The notes under the pieces are model-generated. The model saw nothing but the letters and a program-made list of their open reading frames with translations. It did no database searches and had not been told where the DNA came from. From Pseudomonadota bacterium (lineage in GTDB: Bacteria; Desulfobacterota; Desulfarculia; Desulfarculales; Desulfarculaceae): a stretch of 46,575 bases of DNA. Both the position numbers and the translations under genes were made by a program. The stretch covers positions 1 to 46,575 of the forward strand of contig JAHIND010000033.1 in assembly GCA_018896025.1 (NCBI GenBank), in the 5' to 3' direction. This document shows, piece by piece, positions 8,251 through 16,395 of this stretch (its first letter is position 1; every line of letters begins with the position of its first letter).

Positions 8251-8609
8251 GGGGGCGACATGGTTTCGACGGAGGCAGTTGACGCTTAAAGTTGCATGCC
8301 GGGGTCCTGTCGGCCCGTTATCCGGTGGGAACATAAAGTAATCGCAGACGATTACACATACGCCGTAGCCGCGTAAATAAGGCTATCGTCTTCCCAGCCT
8401 ACTCCTGCGGGGCTGGTGCGGACGTCGACTAGCGGGATAGGGAACGGGCACTGTCTAACCGGCCCATGACCGAAACCATAGGCTAGACTGGCCACCCGGA
8501 AGCCCTGTCCGTGGGACTATCCGGGGGCGAGAAAGAATCACGGACTAAGCATGTAGTGGCTTGGGCTGAAAGCTTTCGGACCGGGGTTCGATTCCCCGCG
8601 CCTCCACCA
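8251..8609 (+). ncRNA. ssrA: transfer-messenger RNA (tmRNA)
   Basis: The 5' end GGGGGCGACATGGTTTCGAC and the 3' end GGGTTCGATTCCCCGCGCCTCCACCA are the tRNA-like halves of a one-piece tmRNA. The acceptor stem GGGGGCG pairs with CGCCTCC (one G-U), the T-arm carries GGTTCGATTCC, and CCA is encoded at 8607-8609. The tag reading frame is 8344-8376: resume codon GCA, then residues giving ADDYTYAVAA and TAA. The tag ends in the AA degron recognised by ClpXP-type proteases. tmRNA with SmpB rescues ribosomes stalled on broken mRNAs. No integrase or attachment-site duplication is seen at its 3' end. Confidence 0.97.
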
Positions 8610-8625
8610 AAAACTCTTTAAGATC

Positions 8626-8652
8626 AAGGCCGGTTGCCAAACCGGCCTTTTT
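8626..8652 (+). terminator. terminator of ssrA
   Basis: AAGGCCGGTT (8626-8635), loop GCCA, and AACCGGCCTT (8640-8649), followed by T residues. It begins 16 bases after the tmRNA CCA end. Confidence 0.93.
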
Positions 8653-8771
8653 CTTTGCCCCGAGAGGGCCCTCCCCTACCCCGCCTGATTTCAACCGCTT
8701 ATCCGCCGGGCCTTCCTTCCAACTCCTTGCCGGTGATAAGGTTTATCTGAAACACAAGGGGGAGGCTGGGC

Positions 8772-9227
8772 ATGACGGCAATATGGCAGATCCTGGGGCT
8801 AGGAACCTTGGCCGCCTTGGCGGGGGCTTCCTTTGTGGTCCAGGCCACGGTGAACACCCAGCTTCGGGGGGCCTTGGGCTCGGCTTCCTGGGCCTCGTTC
8901 GTTAGCTACCTGGGGGGCACCCTGGTGATGCTGGCGGTTATCGTGATCATCCGCGAGCCCCTGCCTACGGCGGAGGCCGCGGCCAAAAGCTCCTGGCTGC
9001 ACTGGACCGGCGGCCTGTTCGGGGTCGTCTATGTGGTGATCACCATAATGCTCTTGCCCCGCTTGGGGGCGGCCACCCTGCTGGCCCTGTTCGTCACCGG
9101 CCAGATGATCGCCTCCCTGGCCTTTGACCACTACGGCCTCATGGGCCTGGCCCGCCAGCCCGCCGACGCCCTGCGACTGCTGGGGGCGGCCTTGCTGGTG
9201 GCTGGGGTGGTGCTGATCAGGCGCTAG
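8772..9227 (+). CDS. YdcZ/DUF606-family small membrane transporter
   Basis: 151 residues with about five hydrophobic segments and little else. The start reads ILGLGTLAALAGASFVVQAT and the pattern LRGALGSASWASFVSYLGGT is typical of the YdcZ (DUF606) branch of the drug/metabolite transporter superfamily, which is half the size of a full DMT carrier. LLALFVTGQMIASLAFDHYG near the C-terminus also fits. Substrate is unknown. ATG at 8772 follows GGGGGAGG. There is no obvious partner gene nearby. Confidence 0.8.
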   Translation: MTAIWQILGLGTLAALAGASFVVQATVNTQLRGALGSASWASFVSYLGGTLVMLAVIVIIREPLPTAEAAAKSSWLHWTGGLFGVVYVVITIMLLPRLGAATLLALFVTGQMIASLAFDHYGLMGLARQPADALRLLGAALLVAGVVLIRR

Positions 9228-9264
9228 GCTTGCGCTTTTCAAACAATATGCCGGCCCGATAGGC

Positions 9265-10233
9265 TCACGGGTCGCGCCTGATCACCCCGGTAAGGCAACG
9301 GGGCCCGCTGCCAAACTCCATGGTCATGCCGTATTCCGCCAAGATCACTTCGATGCCCTTTTTCTCCATTTCCTTGGAAACCCGCTCGTAACCCTTGGGC
9401 ATGACCATGGTCTTGTCGTCCAGGCAAAGGCCGTTTCCACCGAAATACTCGTGGGGCTGCAACTCGATTTTGTCCCACTTTTTCAGGGAATCGGGAAGCG
9501 CCGGGATGTGGGCGGGGCTGTACACCACCAGCCCTTCGCGGGGGAACATGCACAAGCCGTCCATATGGAATACGTCCGGCGTCATTTCTATCATGTGAAC
9601 CCGGTAATCCGGCGCTAGGTATTGCTGGAGCCAGGCGATGCCCGCCAGGCTGGAGGCGCGGCCGGAGCAGCCAACGTAAATGTCTCGTCCGGCCACGAGC
9701 ATGTCGCCGCCTTCAAGATAGAGTTCGTTGCTGCTGTAATGCGGCGAAGCGGGCGGCATGGCCGCGTAACGGGCGCTGCTGTTTTGAAGTAAAGGTTCCA
9801 AGGCTGGGCGCACGCCGTATATCTGTTTGCGCCGAAAGGGGTAGCGAAAGTTGGTCAGGAGAATTACGTTGTTGCCGATGACCACGAAAAAATCCTGACC
9901 GCCGAAGACCATGTTTCCCCGCTGAACCTCGGCCAAAAACTCCCTTTCCTCGGGATAGCGTAGGGGTACGGTGCGGTGCACCTTGACGTCATGGGCCTCC
10001 AGCAGCTTCACGTGGGCTTCAATCTGCTCGCGCAGGGCCTGGGCCATGTCCGGCCGTATGTCGGTGGTCATCTTGCCGGCCTGCTGTTGCATGATGTCGA
10101 TTTGCTCAGGGTCCATCCAACTCATTTCGGGCATATAATCCGGGGCCATGGTGCCGTCCTCCAAGCCGACCATAGCTTCCTTGAGCTTGTCCCACTCGTT
10201 ATGAACCATGAATACTCTTGAATCATCTTTCAT
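9265..10233 (-). CDS. amidinotransferase / arginine deiminase superfamily protein
   Basis: 322 residues from the chosen ATG at 10233. The start MKDDSRVFMVHNEWDKLKEA and the catalytic set fit the guanidine-modifying pentein fold: an acidic residue in LEGGDMLVAGRD, a histidine in DVFHMDGLCMF and the nucleophilic cysteine in SGPRCLTG near the C-terminus. VHNEWD near the N-terminus recalls glycine/inosamine amidinotransferases rather than dimethylargininase. Members transfer or hydrolyse amidino groups of arginine-like compounds, and the substrate here is unknown. Frame extension upstream to 10347 is open but crosses a terminator-like hairpin, so it is unlikely to be coding. It is convergent with the YdcZ-like gene. 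Confidence 0.8.
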   Translation of the reverse strand: MKDDSRVFMVHNEWDKLKEAMVGLEDGTMAPDYMPEMSWMDPEQIDIMQQQAGKMTTDIRPDMAQALREQIEAHVKLLEAHDVKVHRTVPLRYPEEREFLAEVQRGNMVFGGQDFFVVIGNNVILLTNFRYPFRRKQIYGVRPALEPLLQNSSARYAAMPPASPHYSSNELYLEGGDMLVAGRDIYVGCSGRASSLAGIAWLQQYLAPDYRVHMIEMTPDVFHMDGLCMFPREGLVVYSPAHIPALPDSLKKWDKIELQPHEYFGGNGLCLDDKTMVMPKGYERVSKEMEKKGIEVILAEYGMTMEFGSGPRCLTGVIRRDP

Positions 10234-10292
10234 TTCGCGTTCCACGGCCAGAGGCCTTTGGTTGTTTAAGAACCAGCCCTCCCGCTTAAATA

Positions 10293-10325
10293 AAAAAGGG
10301 CCATTGGCGATACGCGCCAATGGCC
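10293..10325 (-). terminator. intrinsic terminator or leader attenuator, 60 bases before the amidinotransferase start
   Basis: On the minus strand GGCCATTGGCG pairs perfectly with CGCCAATGGCC (10299-10309 with 10315-10325), with a five-base loop. It is followed by C and six T (10293-10298). It points toward the amidinotransferase, whose ATG is at 10233. Confidence 0.75.
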
Positions 10326-10507
10326 GCAAAAACAAAGTAATGATCACATCGCCTGGAATCGCGCCGAAGATGAGGAAACTAGGTCAAGGCAGGCGATTTA
10401 TCTCGGGTCGCGGGGCAGTGACTCGTGGAATGATCGTATCTTTATCAATTCACGCCGGTCAATGTCATAAAATCGCTTTCTCCGGGCCTATTGCCGTGCG
10501 GCCAAAT

Positions 10508-10535
10508 AAGCGCCCCCGCCGAAACGGGGGCGCTT
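10508..10535 (-). terminator. hairpin after the CoA-transferase gene
   Basis: AAGCGCCCCCG (10508-10518) pairs with CGGGGGCGCTT (10525-10535) around CCGAAA. It begins 25 bases after the CoA-transferase stop. The T tract on the minus strand is weak (CTTATTTGG), so termination may be incomplete. Confidence 0.65.
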
Positions 10536-10560
10536 TTGAGCCTTGGTCGGGCGGGCTCGC

Positions 10561-11769
10561 TCAGCCCACTATTTTGTCCTCGCGCAGCTTGGCGATCTCC
10601 TCGGCGCCGAAGCCCAGCTCGGTCAGCACCTCGTCGGTGTGCTCGCCCAGCTCGGGGGCCCGGCGGCGGTAGGTGGCCGGGGTGGCGCTGAAGTCCCAGG
10701 GGAAGCCGGTGGTGCGCTCGGGGCCTTCCTCGGGGTTCTCGCGCTGCAACACGTAGTTGTTGGCCACCACCTGGGGATCCTCAACCACCTCCATGGGAGC
10801 CTGGATGGGCGTGGCGATGCAGGAGTTCTCGGCCAAGATGGCCAGCCACTGGTCGCGGGTCTTTTGGGCGAACTTCTCGTCGAACATGGCCACCAGGGCC
10901 TGGGCGTTTTGGCCGCGCGTCTCCACGCTGTCGAAGCGGGGGTCGTTTTCCAGCTCCAGCAGGTCCAGGGCCTTCAAAACCTTGGGCCAGTAGCGCTCGG
11001 GCTGGAGGTGGGCGATGGCCAGCCACTTGTCGTCGGAGCAGCGGTAGTGGTTGTACATGGGGTTGCCCGCCTTGGCCCTGGTCTCGCGGGGAAACTCCTG
11101 GCCCAGGATGGCCGGGGCGGCCATGATCAGCCCCAGGTTGGCGATTACGCTGCCCATGAGCGAGGTGTCCACCACCTGGCCCTTGCCGGTCTTCTCCCGG
11201 GCGTAGAGGGCGGCGCACACGCCCCAGGCACAGACCAGGGCGCCCATCTCGTCGCCGATGCCCGGCAGCATCTGGGTAGGGGGCGAGCCGGCCTCGCCGC
11301 CGGAGAGCATCAACCCGGAGCGGCCGATGCCGGTGTAGTCAAAGGACAGGGCCTCGGCGTCCGGCCCCTTGCGGCCCCAGCCCGAGGCCTGGGCGTAGAT
11401 CAGGCGGGGGTTGCGCTCCAGGAGCACCTTGGGGCCGATGCCCATGCGCCCGGGCGCGCCGATGCTCAGGTTGTTGACGAACACGTCCACCTGGTCGATG
11501 AGCTTGAGGAAAATCTCCATGGCCTCGGGCTTTTTCATGTCCAGCACCATGGCCCGCTTGTTGCGGTTGCAGTGCTCGAAGTAGTAATTGGGGCCCTTGA
11601 GGCCGGCCATGGCCCCGATGATGCGCATGAAGTAGCGCGCCGGATCGCCCGAGGGCGCTTCGATCTTGATCACGTCCGCGCCCAGGTCGCCCAGGCGCAT
11701 GCCAGCCACCGGGCCCTGTTGGAACATGGACAGTTCCAGGACCTTTACGCCTTCCAGTGGTCCACTCAT
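10561..11769 (-). CDS. CaiB/BaiF (family III) CoA-transferase
   Basis: 402 residues. The N-terminal motif (LEGVKVLELSMFQQGPVAGM), ADVIKIEAPSGDPAR and VDVFVNNLSIGAPGRMG are family hallmarks. The catalytic aspartate that forms the acyl-anhydride is D173 in LPGIGDEMGAL. These enzymes move CoA between organic acids. Formyl-CoA, carnitine, benzylsuccinate and bile-acid CoA-transferases are family members, and the sequence does not tell which acid is used. GKGQVVDTSLMGSV is also conserved. It is monocistronic as far as can be seen. ATG at 11769. Confidence 0.9.
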   Translation of the reverse strand: MSGPLEGVKVLELSMFQQGPVAGMRLGDLGADVIKIEAPSGDPARYFMRIIGAMAGLKGPNYYFEHCNRNKRAMVLDMKKPEAMEIFLKLIDQVDVFVNNLSIGAPGRMGIGPKVLLERNPRLIYAQASGWGRKGPDAEALSFDYTGIGRSGLMLSGGEAGSPPTQMLPGIGDEMGALVCAWGVCAALYAREKTGKGQVVDTSLMGSVIANLGLIMAAPAILGQEFPRETRAKAGNPMYNHYRCSDDKWLAIAHLQPERYWPKVLKALDLLELENDPRFDSVETRGQNAQALVAMFDEKFAQKTRDQWLAILAENSCIATPIQAPMEVVEDPQVVANNYVLQRENPEEGPERTTGFPWDFSATPATYRRRAPELGEHTDEVLTELGFGAEEIAKLREDKIVG

Positions 11770-12143
11770 TTGATGGCTTCTCCCGTCTTGATGTCTGCTT
11801 CAAAGTTGGCGATATAGGCCTCGAAAGCGAACCGGCCGGTCCGCCTGTGGCCTCAATTGTCATTGCGGTATACAGCGCATTGTTGGCCGGAATAATACCC
11901 CGTAGCGCGCCACTCATCCAGGCAATGGGTTCGCTGGAGCAATAGCTCGGTATTGCCTAACCCATGCTCGCCTTTCGCATTAAACCGCGCGACCCCGTCG
12001 CCGAGGCCGGGACGGGGCCGTTCGGGTTTTAGGCTTTTTAAGACCAGCCGCCTCTGTTATGTTCATACAGGATTTGCCAGGCGCGTCCCGGCGCCTTGGG
12101 CCCATGGTCCTAAAATGAACAACCCCGTCCAAAGGTTTGCAGC
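11770..12143. other. noncoding interval, about 370 bases
   Basis: It separates the divergent CoA-transferase and the secreted cysteine-rich protein, so it should hold both promoters. I see a short imperfect dyad around 11992-12016 (CCCCGTC...GACGGGG) but no convincing RNA, small gene or clear promoter pair. Confidence 0.4.
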
Positions 12144-12578
12144 ATGCCCCGCAGCCACCGCAGAGTATTTTTCCGTTCCGTCATTTGGTTCGCCCTGCCC
12201 CTGCTGGCCCTCATCTGGCTGGTGAGCGCCGCAACGGCCTGGGCCCTGGTGTGTCCCCCCCCCGAGGAACTGCAGGTCGTGGACGGCTGGTGGAGCGCCC
12301 CCAAGGGCTGGCAGCAGGACCGCTCCTACAAGAAGCCCTCCGCCACGGCGCACATCTCCAATTTCGCCGCCGCGTCCTTTCAGGGCGATCTGCGCGGTCC
12401 GGGCAAGCTGATGTGCCTGTATGTGGTCGACGGCCAGTCCGGCGCGGAATACACCAAGATATTCCATCCCTCGTCCGGCGGGCCCATGGATTTTGATTGG
12501 GACTGCCCCACTGCCACTACGGACATCACCTGCACCTGCGTGGGCCTCAAGCGCAGCGACTGCGAAGTGCGCGACTAG
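12144..12578 (+). CDS. secreted cysteine-rich protein of unknown function
   Basis: 144 residues. A basic start (MPRSHRRVFFR) and a long hydrophobic core (SVIWFALPLLALIWLVSA) ending ATAWA form a signal peptide, so the mature ~110 residues should be periplasmic or secreted. The mature part holds seven cysteines, five of them within the last 30 residues (DWDC, ITCTC, SDC). This suggests disulfides in an oxidising compartment. No known domain is recognised. AAAGG eight bases before the ATG is an acceptable ribosome-binding site. Its stop lies six bases from the stop of the convergent hydrolase gene. Confidence 0.65.
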   Translation: MPRSHRRVFFRSVIWFALPLLALIWLVSAATAWALVCPPPEELQVVDGWWSAPKGWQQDRSYKKPSATAHISNFAAASFQGDLRGPGKLMCLYVVDGQSGAEYTKIFHPSSGGPMDFDWDCPTATTDITCTCVGLKRSDCEVRD

Positions 12579-12583
12579 AGAGT

Positions 12584-13300
12584 CTAGCTAACCGGCCTGA
12601 CGAACTGCTCCACCCAGGCCAGGCTGTGGGCCATGGCCTGCTTCTGGTCCTCCAAATTACTCAGGCGGTGATCCGCTCCCGGCAAGATCAACAGGCCCTT
12701 GGGCTCCGGCAATACTTGATGGGCCCGTTCGGCCTGTCCCACCGGCACCACCTCGTCCATTTCGCCATGCACCAAAAAGGCCCGTGCGGTGCGGGCCAGC
12801 ACCGCCTCGATGTCGTGGTAGTACATGTCCCGCACCATGTCCCGCAGGGTGGGACGCCCTTCCGGGTCCTGGATGATCCCGAACAGAGGCTCGAAGTCCC
12901 AGGGCGTGGACCAGTGCAGGGAGCACACCGGGGGCTCGATGTCCCCAGCCAGGGCCACCACCGTGCCGCCGAAGGAGGAGCCCATGTACACCAGGGGCAA
13001 CTCCGGCTCCAAGACGCGCATGGCCTTCACCGCCGACAAAAACTCGTCGCGCCGGGCGGTGAGGGAGGTGCGGCTCAGGTCGCCGGGAGAGTCGCCGCAT
13101 CCGGCGTGGTCGAAGCGCAGGGCCAGGTAGCCGGTCTGGGCCAGGGCTGCGGCCAGGCGGGTGAGCTTTTCGCTGTCCTTGGAGGACTCCAGGCCGTGGG
13201 AGATGATGGCCAAGGCGCGGGGAGCGCCCTGGGGGCGGTGCAGCCGCCCGGCCAGCTCGATGTTGGCGTGGGGGACGTTGAAGACTTCCGATTCAATCAT
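12584..13300 (-). CDS. alpha/beta hydrolase family protein
   Basis: 238 residues. The fold markers are the oxyanion region AIISHGLESSKDSEK, FDHAGCGDSPGD, the nucleophile elbow MGSSFGG (serine), the acidic residue in LVHGEMDEVVP and the histidine in PGADHRLS. This is a complete Ser-Asp-His triad, similar to small serine esterases and peptidase S9/S15-like hydrolases (YqiA/BAAT-type). Substrate unknown. No signal peptide, so cytoplasmic. It lies 60 bases downstream of the LPG-synthase-like gene on the same strand and may be part of that transcript. Confidence 0.82.
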   Translation of the reverse strand: MIESEVFNVPHANIELAGRLHRPQGAPRALAIISHGLESSKDSEKLTRLAAALAQTGYLALRFDHAGCGDSPGDLSRTSLTARRDEFLSAVKAMRVLEPELPLVYMGSSFGGTVVALAGDIEPPVCSLHWSTPWDFEPLFGIIQDPEGRPTLRDMVRDMYYHDIEAVLARTARAFLVHGEMDEVVPVGQAERAHQVLPEPKGLLILPGADHRLSNLEDQKQAMAHSLAWVEQFVRPVS

Positions 13301-13360
13301 GGGTAAACCAGACCTTTTCCTAAAAGCAAGATGGACTGTTTACCAGAATGATAGCGCGTT

Positions 13361-14380
13361 TTAACCTGCCTTGTCGTCCCGCAGGGCCTTACCGGTGAGG
13401 GCTCCCCAGCCCAGGCCCAACCGCCACAGGTAGTACAGCCCCAGCAGGGTGGTGGACACGAAGTGGTTCAGCCACAGCACCATGGCGTAGGAGCCGGCCA
13501 CGCCGGGGTTGGCCCCCATGAAGGCCAGGGTGGCGGCGGCGGCCAGGTGGAAGGTGCCCACAAAGGCCGGGGCCGCGGGGATCAACAGGGCCAGGGCCAG
13601 CACCACCTCCATGAGCACTCCGGCCATGAAGCCCAGATGGATGCCGAAGGCCAGGATGAACATCCAGGCCCACACCGCCAGGACTGCCCAGGTGCACAGG
13701 GAGTACACCCCGATCCACACCAGATCCCGAGCCCGGGCCACGGCTAGGCCGTCGCAAAAGGCATCGCAGCCGTCCAGAATCTTGGCGCTGATGCGCTGGG
13801 GTAGCGGCTTCATGAGCCAAGCCATGATCTTCAAGGAAATCGCCCGCTGCCAGCGGAAGGCCTGCAACACGATCAACAGGCCCGCGAACAGGGCCAGGCC
13901 CAGCCAACCGGCGGTGTGCAGGTTATGGGTGGTGATCAGGCTGCCCTTCACCTGCCCCACCGGCAGGTCCACGAACAAGAGCACCAACAGCAGCATGAAC
14001 AGCACGGTGAGGCCGTCGTAGACCCGCTCCAGGACCACGGTGGCCAGGGTGGCCGACTTGCTCACCCCTTCACTGCGGCCCAGGACGATGGCCCGCACCA
14101 CCTCGCCCAAGTGGGCGGGCAGGATGTTGTTGCCCAGAAAGCCGATCATCAGGGCCGAGAACAGTGGCTTGAACTTGACCAGGGCCACCGGGCGCATGAG
14201 AAAGTGCCAGCGGATGGCCCTAAAGACATAGGACAGGATGTAAACCGCCGTGGCCGGGGCCAGCCACCACAGGTTCAGTTGGTCCAGGGAGGAGAGCATC
14301 TGGCCGGGAGGGGCCGCCCGGAAAAAAAGATACACCGCGGCCACGCTCACCAGGAGCCCTATGAGGTAATGCTTCCACAT
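13361..14380 (-). CDS. lysylphosphatidylglycerol synthase TM-region family (UPF0104) integral membrane protein
   Basis: 339 residues with about eight hydrophobic helices. YVFRAIRWHFLMRP near residues 52-65, LMIGFLGNNILPAHLGEVVRA and ATVVLERVYDGLTVL are signatures of the flippase-like membrane domain also found in MprF and in AglD-type proteins. Here it occurs without the lysyl-transferase domain. The family moves or presents lipid-linked substrates, and a role as lipid flippase or polyprenyl-sugar partner is inferred from its neighbour. Its ATG lies 10 bases after the stop of a DPM1-like glycosyltransferase on the same strand, so the pair is almost certainly co-transcribed. Confidence 0.85.
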   Translation of the reverse strand: MWKHYLIGLLVSVAAVYLFFRAAPPGQMLSSLDQLNLWWLAPATAVYILSYVFRAIRWHFLMRPVALVKFKPLFSALMIGFLGNNILPAHLGEVVRAIVLGRSEGVSKSATLATVVLERVYDGLTVLFMLLLVLLFVDLPVGQVKGSLITTHNLHTAGWLGLALFAGLLIVLQAFRWQRAISLKIMAWLMKPLPQRISAKILDGCDAFCDGLAVARARDLVWIGVYSLCTWAVLAVWAWMFILAFGIHLGFMAGVLMEVVLALALLIPAAPAFVGTFHLAAAATLAFMGANPGVAGSYAMVLWLNHFVSTTLLGLYYLWRLGLGWGALTGKALRDDKAG

Positions 14381-14390
14381 ATTATCGAAG

Positions 14391-15113
14391 CTAGTCCGTG
14401 AAGCGGAACTTGACCAGGCACCAGAGGGCCACCAGCCCGTCGCGCCAGGTGATCTTTTTGCCTTCGTCGAACTCGCGGCCGGTGTAGGAGATGGGCACCT
14501 CGTAGATTCGGATGCCCTTCTTGAGGATCTTGGCGGTGATCTCCGGCTCGAAGTTGAAGCGGTCGCTCTTGATGACGATGCCCTCCAGGGCCTCTCGCCG
14601 GAACAGCTTGTAACAGGTCTCCATGTCGCTCAAGGTGGTGTTGAACAACACGTTGGTCGTCAGGGTGAGGAAGCGGTTGCCCAGCCAGTGGTGGAAAAAC
14701 ATATTGCGCCGCTCGCCGGTGAAGCGTGAGCCGTAAACCACCTCGGCCTTGCCCTTGAGCATTGGCTTTAGAAGCTTATGGAAATCCTCGGGGTCGTATT
14801 CCAGGTCAGCGTCCTGAATGATGATCAACTCGCCCTTGGCCTGGGCGAATCCGGTGCGCAGGGCCGCGCCCTTGCCCATGTTCACCGGGTGGCGGTAGAG
14901 CCGGATGGGGTGGGCAAAGGGTTTGAGGCTTTCGTCCAGGGAGGTTTTGCCCTCCATGGCCTGGGCAATGGCCAGGGAGCCGTCGGTGGAGCAGTCGTCC
15001 ACCAGGATAAGCTCCATCTCCAACTCGCCTAGGTCCACCGCCTGGACCTGCTTGACGATCTGGGTGAGGAACTTCTCTTCGTTGTAAACCGGCATCACCA
15101 CCGAAAGCAGCAA
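14391..15113 (-). CDS. family 2 glycosyltransferase, dolichyl-phosphate-mannose-synthase-like
   Basis: 240 residues of a cytoplasmic GT-A fold: SVVMPVYNEEKFL, LILVDDCSTDGS, NMGKGAALRTGF, the metal-binding DXD-type QDADLEYDPEDF, and GSRFTGERRN. ETCYKLFRREAL and IYEVPISYTGREFDEGKKI occur in enzymes that load a sugar onto polyprenyl phosphate. No C-terminal membrane helices are present. The start is TTG at 15113 with TAGGAGG five bases before it. It precedes a flippase-like membrane protein, so together they may make and translocate a lipid-linked sugar. The sugar is unknown. Confidence 0.88.
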   Translation of the reverse strand: MLLSVVMPVYNEEKFLTQIVKQVQAVDLGELEMELILVDDCSTDGSLAIAQAMEGKTSLDESLKPFAHPIRLYRHPVNMGKGAALRTGFAQAKGELIIIQDADLEYDPEDFHKLLKPMLKGKAEVVYGSRFTGERRNMFFHHWLGNRFLTLTTNVLFNTTLSDMETCYKLFRREALEGIVIKSDRFNFEPEITAKILKKGIRIYEVPISYTGREFDEGKKITWRDGLVALWCLVKFRFTD

Positions 15114-15269
15114 GGGCGCCTCCTAATCCGGTAACGGCCTAAACAGCCGGTAAAAATTATCTTACATATTTAACGCGCCACCGGCATCGCCGCAATACCC
15201 CAACCCGGCTTGTGGCCTTTTTGGCACCCTGCTACAATCCGGGCAACCCTTTTTAAAAGGCGGCCTTTA

Positions 15270-16262
15270 ATGCCAAACACCGCTCCCTTCTACAGCATTA
15301 TCCTCCTGGCCGGGCAACCTATGCCTCATATGAGGGCCGGTCTGTCCACCTTGGCCCCCCTGCTGTCCACCGGCCGCTGCGAGGTCCTGGTGACCGCCCA
15401 CCGGGGAGGCCTGGACGACCTGGAGGTCATGCGCAAGCTGTTGCGGGAACTGGGGCCGGGAACCCGCCTGCTGCCCCTGCCACCCTGCCCGGCCGGTGCG
15501 GCCCGCAACCAGGCCGCCGAGCAGGCCAAGGGCCGGGTTCTGTTTTTCAGCCAGGCCGACTGCCTTTTGCCCCCGGACCTGCTCAGCCGCCTGGACGAGG
15601 CCCTTCTCCCGGCGGACCGCGACGCGGCGGCGGGCCCCTGCCGGGTGGCCAACCGCGACGACGCCCTGGCCATGCTGGTGGGGGCGGAGTTGGCCTGGGA
15701 GCGCGAGGACGAGCCGCTGCCCGACGCCCTGTGCGCGGCCTATCGCCGCCGGGATTTTCTGGACTTCGGCGGGTTCGACCCGGCCGACGCCGCCGAGGGT
15801 CTGGAAAACTACGAGCTGGCCTACCGGTTACTGGCCAAAGGCAGGGAGCTTTTTTGGGACCAGGAGTTGCAGATCAGGCGGCCCTTGCCCTTCACCTGGG
15901 GGGGATGCCTGGCCCTGGCCTATCAGTTGGGACGCAACCGCTTCCGCAACCTGTTGCACCGCCGCCGCCTGGGCCTGGGCTCTCCCGGCGGGACGCGGCG
16001 CTTCGCCCAGAGCCTTTTGGTGATGCTGGCCGTGGCCATACCCCTGGGCCTGGGGGCTCACGATTGGCAAAGAGCCGTAACCCTGTCTATCATCTGCCTG
16101 CTTTTGTTGTATCCTCTTAACCGGGGCTTCATAAAAAGCGTGGCCCATCAGGAGCCTCATCTGCTCAACCGGGCCCTGCTTTGGTGCCTGCTTAGGCCCT
16201 GGGCATGGACCCTGGGCATGGTCAAGGCATCCCTGGACCGCATGGGCGGCGGAGCGGGTTGA
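15270..16262 (+). CDS. family 2 glycosyltransferase-like protein with C-terminal membrane segments
   Basis: 330 residues from ATG 15270, with AAAAGGCGG upstream. SIILLAGQP begins a GT-A fold, and AARNQAAEQAKGRVLFFSQAD gives the nucleotide-sugar region with an Asp in place of a full DXD. DFGGFDPADAAEGLENYELA corresponds to the acceptor/ED motif. The last ~90 residues hold two hydrophobic helices (SLLVMLAVAIPLGLG, LSIICLLLLYPLN). The degenerate DXD and arginine-rich middle make activity less certain than for the neighbouring glycosyltransferase. It is divergent from that gene and 133 bases before the TolC-like operon, of which it could be the first member. Confidence 0.72.
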   Translation: MPNTAPFYSIILLAGQPMPHMRAGLSTLAPLLSTGRCEVLVTAHRGGLDDLEVMRKLLRELGPGTRLLPLPPCPAGAARNQAAEQAKGRVLFFSQADCLLPPDLLSRLDEALLPADRDAAAGPCRVANRDDALAMLVGAELAWEREDEPLPDALCAAYRRRDFLDFGGFDPADAAEGLENYELAYRLLAKGRELFWDQELQIRRPLPFTWGGCLALAYQLGRNRFRNLLHRRRLGLGSPGGTRRFAQSLLVMLAVAIPLGLGAHDWQRAVTLSIICLLLLYPLNRGFIKSVAHQEPHLLNRALLWCLLRPWAWTLGMVKASLDRMGGGAG

Positions 16263-16395
16263 GTCCAGAGCTTGGCTGAATGACAGGCGACACGGCAAAC
16301 AAGGGTTGACACTCCCGCCACGCCTGCAATATTCAATTTTAGTGGACCCCATATCCGCGGCGACCAACCGTGGTCGGTATTTAAGGAGGGCATGG

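Noticed and set aside
8251..8609. Integration site of a genomic island at the tmRNA 3' end
   Set aside because: No integrase gene and no repeat of the tmRNA 3' end downstream. The neighbours look like ordinary chromosomal genes.
10543..11817. 424-codon plus-strand ORF opposite the CoA-transferase
   Set aside because: Antisense to a complete CaiB/BaiF gene; no domain.
11770..12143. Short ORFs in the gap between the CoA-transferase and the secreted protein
   Set aside because: No ribosome-binding site and no coding character; frames shadow neighbouring genes.
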